Source: Dyadobacter beijingensis DSM 21582 (GTDB taxonomy: Bacteria; Bacteroidota; Bacteroidia; Cytophagales; Spirosomataceae). From it: 64,000 nt of DNA. Positions 62,393 to 64,000 of the stretch are shown here, piece by piece. The stretch is taken from NCBI RefSeq assembly GCF_000382205.1, contig NZ_KB907788.1:620001-684000 (forward strand), given 5' to 3'. The notes below the pieces were generated by a model. It saw only the letters and a program-made list of their open reading frames with translations. It did not search any database and had not been told where the DNA came from. The position numbers and the translations under genes were made by a program. Numbering within the stretch: position 1 is the stretch's first letter; every line of letters starts with the position of its first letter.

Positions 62393-64000
62393 ATGAAAAA
62401 AATGACTACAATTTTGGACCGTCGTGGCGAGGGCCACCCTGGACAGGGCCACCCTGGCGATGGCCACCCTAGCGAGGGCCACCCTGGCAAGGGCCACCCT
62501 GGCGCCGGTCGTGCCGGCGGCTATCGGTCTGCCGCGCTGGCGCTTTGCCTGGGCTTCTCGGCATTGCTTCCCGCAAGCACACATGCGGGGGACCCTCGTT
62601 ACTTGCACGAGAAAAGCTCCGCGAATACGAGCGCGTATAATGCATGGCGTTCGCTGAAACGGCCGGTCGCGAACGCCGAGCGGACCGTGAGCGGGAGGGT
62701 GACCGATGGTGCCGGGAAAGACGGCCTCGTGGGCGTGAATATCCTGATCAAGGGTACCTCGCGCGGAACGGTCACGGATGCGACAGGGAATTATGTATTA
62801 CGTGTCGATACCGAGCGTGATACGCTCGTGTTTTCCTTCCTCGGCTTCCTTTCGCAGGAGGTAGCGGTGGGTAACCGGTCGGTCATTGACCTCGCGCTCA
62901 GCGCCGATCAACGGCAGCTCAACGAGGTGGTCGTGACGGCATTGGGTATCAAAAAAGAGAAGAAAGCCGTCGGTTACGCGGTGTCCGAAGTGAAGGGTGC
63001 TACGATGGTGAAAGCGCGTGAACCGAATGCGATCAGCTCGCTGACGGGCAAGGTGGCCGGCCTTACCATTGCACAAAGCCCCGATTTGCTTGCCAGCCCG
63101 CAGGTGACGCTGCGCGGTCGCGCCGGGGTATTGTACGTGGTTGACGGTGTGCCGATTAACACCGATTCATGGAACCTAAGCCCGGACGATATCGAAACCT
63201 ATTCCGTGCTGAAAGGTGCCAGCGCAGCTGCATTGTACGGTAACCGCGGCCAGAACGGAGCTATTATCATTACCACCAAAAAAGGCAGCAGCGCCAAAAA
63301 GGGCTTTTCGGTCGATTTCAATTCGAGCACCCAGTTGCAGACGGGCTTCAATGCCATTCCCAAATACCAGACGGAATACGGCCCCGGCAGCGATTACGAA
63401 TATGCATTCAAGGACGGCCGCGGGGGCGGCATCAACGATAACGATTACAATATCTGGGGGCCACGTTTTGAAGGTCAGCTAATTACCCAGTATAACAGCC
63501 CCAAAGACCCCGCGACCGGCGCGCTCGTACCTATTCCCTGGCTCGCGCGGGGAAAGGACAATTTGACCAACTTCCTTCGCAACGGTTTGCTGAGCACCAA
63601 TAACCTCGCCATTTCAAGCAAGAACGAATTCGGCGACTTCCGCCTTTCCGTTTCACAAATGTTCCAGCGCGGACAAATGCCGAATACGAAGCTCGGCGGC
63701 ACGAACGTGAACATTTCCGGCGGGATTAATGCTGGCAAAAAAGTACGTTTCGATGCAAGTATCAACTATAACCGCCAGTATTCGCCCAATTATCCCACGC
63801 TCGACTACGGCCCCGCCAGCCCCATCTACATTTTCACCGTATGGGGTGGTGTGGATTACGACGTGAACGACCTGCGCAACTACTGGCAGCCCGGCAAGGA
63901 AAATGCCCAGCAGTACAACCGCGAATACACGATCTACGATAACCCCTGGATGACTGCCTACGAAGCATTGAAGACCTATTATAAGAACGATGTGTACGGT
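62393..64000 (+). CDS. SusC/RagA-family TonB-dependent transporter, 5' part (runs off the window)
   Basis: The frame is open for 536 codons to the window end. After MKKMTTILDRRG come five GHPxxG-type pentapeptides and then the hydrophobic signal core SAALALCLGFSALLPASTHA (about 48-67). The carboxypeptidase-regulatory domain (VSGRVTDGAGKDGLVGVNIL), VVVTALGIKKEKKAVGYAVSEV, and the plug with VLYVVDGVPINTDSW and GQNGAIIITTKKG follow. The VVVTALGIKKEKK form belongs to the SusC subgroup often found with sigma-independent loci. No in-frame ATG exists between the repeats and the signal core, so the repeats appear to be translated. Confidence 0.9.
   Translation, partial: MKKMTTILDRRGEGHPGQGHPGDGHPSEGHPGKGHPGAGRAGGYRSAALALCLGFSALLPASTHAGDPRYLHEKSSANTSAYNAWRSLKRPVANAERTVSGRVTDGAGKDGLVGVNILIKGTSRGTVTDATGNYVLRVDTERDTLVFSFLGFLSQEVAVGNRSVIDLALSADQRQLNEVVVTALGIKKEKKAVGYAVSEVKGATMVKAREPNAISSLTGKVAGLTIAQSPDLLASPQVTLRGRAGVLYVVDGVPINTDSWNLSPDDIETYSVLKGASAAALYGNRGQNGAIIITTKKGSSAKKGFSVDFNSSTQLQTGFNAIPKYQTEYGPGSDYEYAFKDGRGGGINDNDYNIWGPRFEGQLITQYNSPKDPATGALVPIPWLARGKDNLTNFLRNGLLSTNNLAISSKNEFGDFRLSVSQMFQRGQMPNTKLGGTNVNISGGINAGKKVRFDASINYNRQYSPNYPTLDYGPASPIYIFTVWGGVDYDVNDLRNYWQPGKENAQQYNREYTIYDNPWMTAYEALKTYYKNDVYG
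62426..62500 (+). repeat. five 15-bp tandem repeats inside the SusC coding start
   Basis: Five consecutive 15-bp units, each ending GGCCACCCT (consensus GGCGAGGGCCACCCT), encode Gly-x-Gly-His-Pro pentapeptides. They lie between the start codon and the signal-peptide core, in frame. Confidence 0.9.

Noticed and set aside
62426..62500. CRISPR array or phase-variable tract
   Set aside because: Units are contiguous with no spacers, and at 15 bp a change in copy number keeps the frame, so on-off switching by frameshift is not possible.

Overview
The window looks like chromosome of a Bacteroidota bacterium, most likely a Cytophagales member of the Dyadobacter/Spirosomaceae kind. The reasons are three SusC/SusD-type loci, FecR-type anti-sigma control, type IX secretion (T9SS) C-terminal sorting domains on three proteins, promoters of the Bacteroidota type (TTTG - about 19 nt - TAnnTTTG), few Shine-Dalgarno sequences, and about 50 percent GC. 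The genus is inferred from gene content only.

Layout. (1) 1-3.9 kb is a visibly AT-rich defence or foreign patch: the end of a McrB-like AAA ATPase, a DUF2357/PD-(D/E)xK nuclease partner, an unknown gene, a SymE-like toxin and a decayed ParD antitoxin. (2) 4-15.4 kb holds single genes and small units: a secreted metallo-beta-lactamase-fold protein, a tiny lipoprotein consisting of little more than a T9SS sorting domain, an alpha/beta hydrolase, a glycine-zipper lipoprotein, a BNR-repeat protein, a RibD-type reductase, a methyltransferase, a divergent NmrA/HxlR pair, a DUF6157 protein and an Asp/Glu racemase. (3) 15.4-24.4 kb, minus strand, is a polysaccharide-utilisation-like operon (SusC, SusD, DUF3823, GH71/99-like, M81 peptidase) with heptanucleotide-repeat hairpins between its cistrons. 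(4) 24.7-32.3 kb, minus strand, is an evenly spaced six-gene operon of three phage-tail-collar (short tail fibre-like) proteins, a GNAT acetyltransferase, a DUF6916-like protein and a 1679-residue beta-helix T9SS adhesin, closed by a strong terminator. I consider this the best candidate for an undescribed system. (5) 32.9-37.2 kb holds a GH140-like hydrolase and a GEVED/T9SS surface protein. (6) 37.3-49.6 kb is an ECF sigma / FecR / STN-SusC / SusD locus followed by a planctomycete-type cytochrome-DUF1549-DUF1553 protein and a Tat-exported DUF1501 protein. (7) 49.6-55.9 kb holds small membrane proteins, a GlxA-type regulator and a divergent VOC-VOC-UvrA-like operon. (8) 56-61.6 kb contains a broken SRPBCC gene, an envelope cluster (two beta-barrels, a membrane protein and a lipoprotein phosphoesterase; one barrel gene is split by a frameshift) and an ECF sigma/anti-sigma/surface-protein operon. 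(9) 62.4 kb to the end is the 5' part of a third SusC, with an unusual five-fold 15-bp repeat translated ahead of its signal peptide.

The genes mostly concern the cell envelope: glycan capture and breakdown, export through T9SS or Tat, and control by ECF sigma factors. I saw no tRNA, rRNA, CRISPR array, insertion sequence or replication origin.
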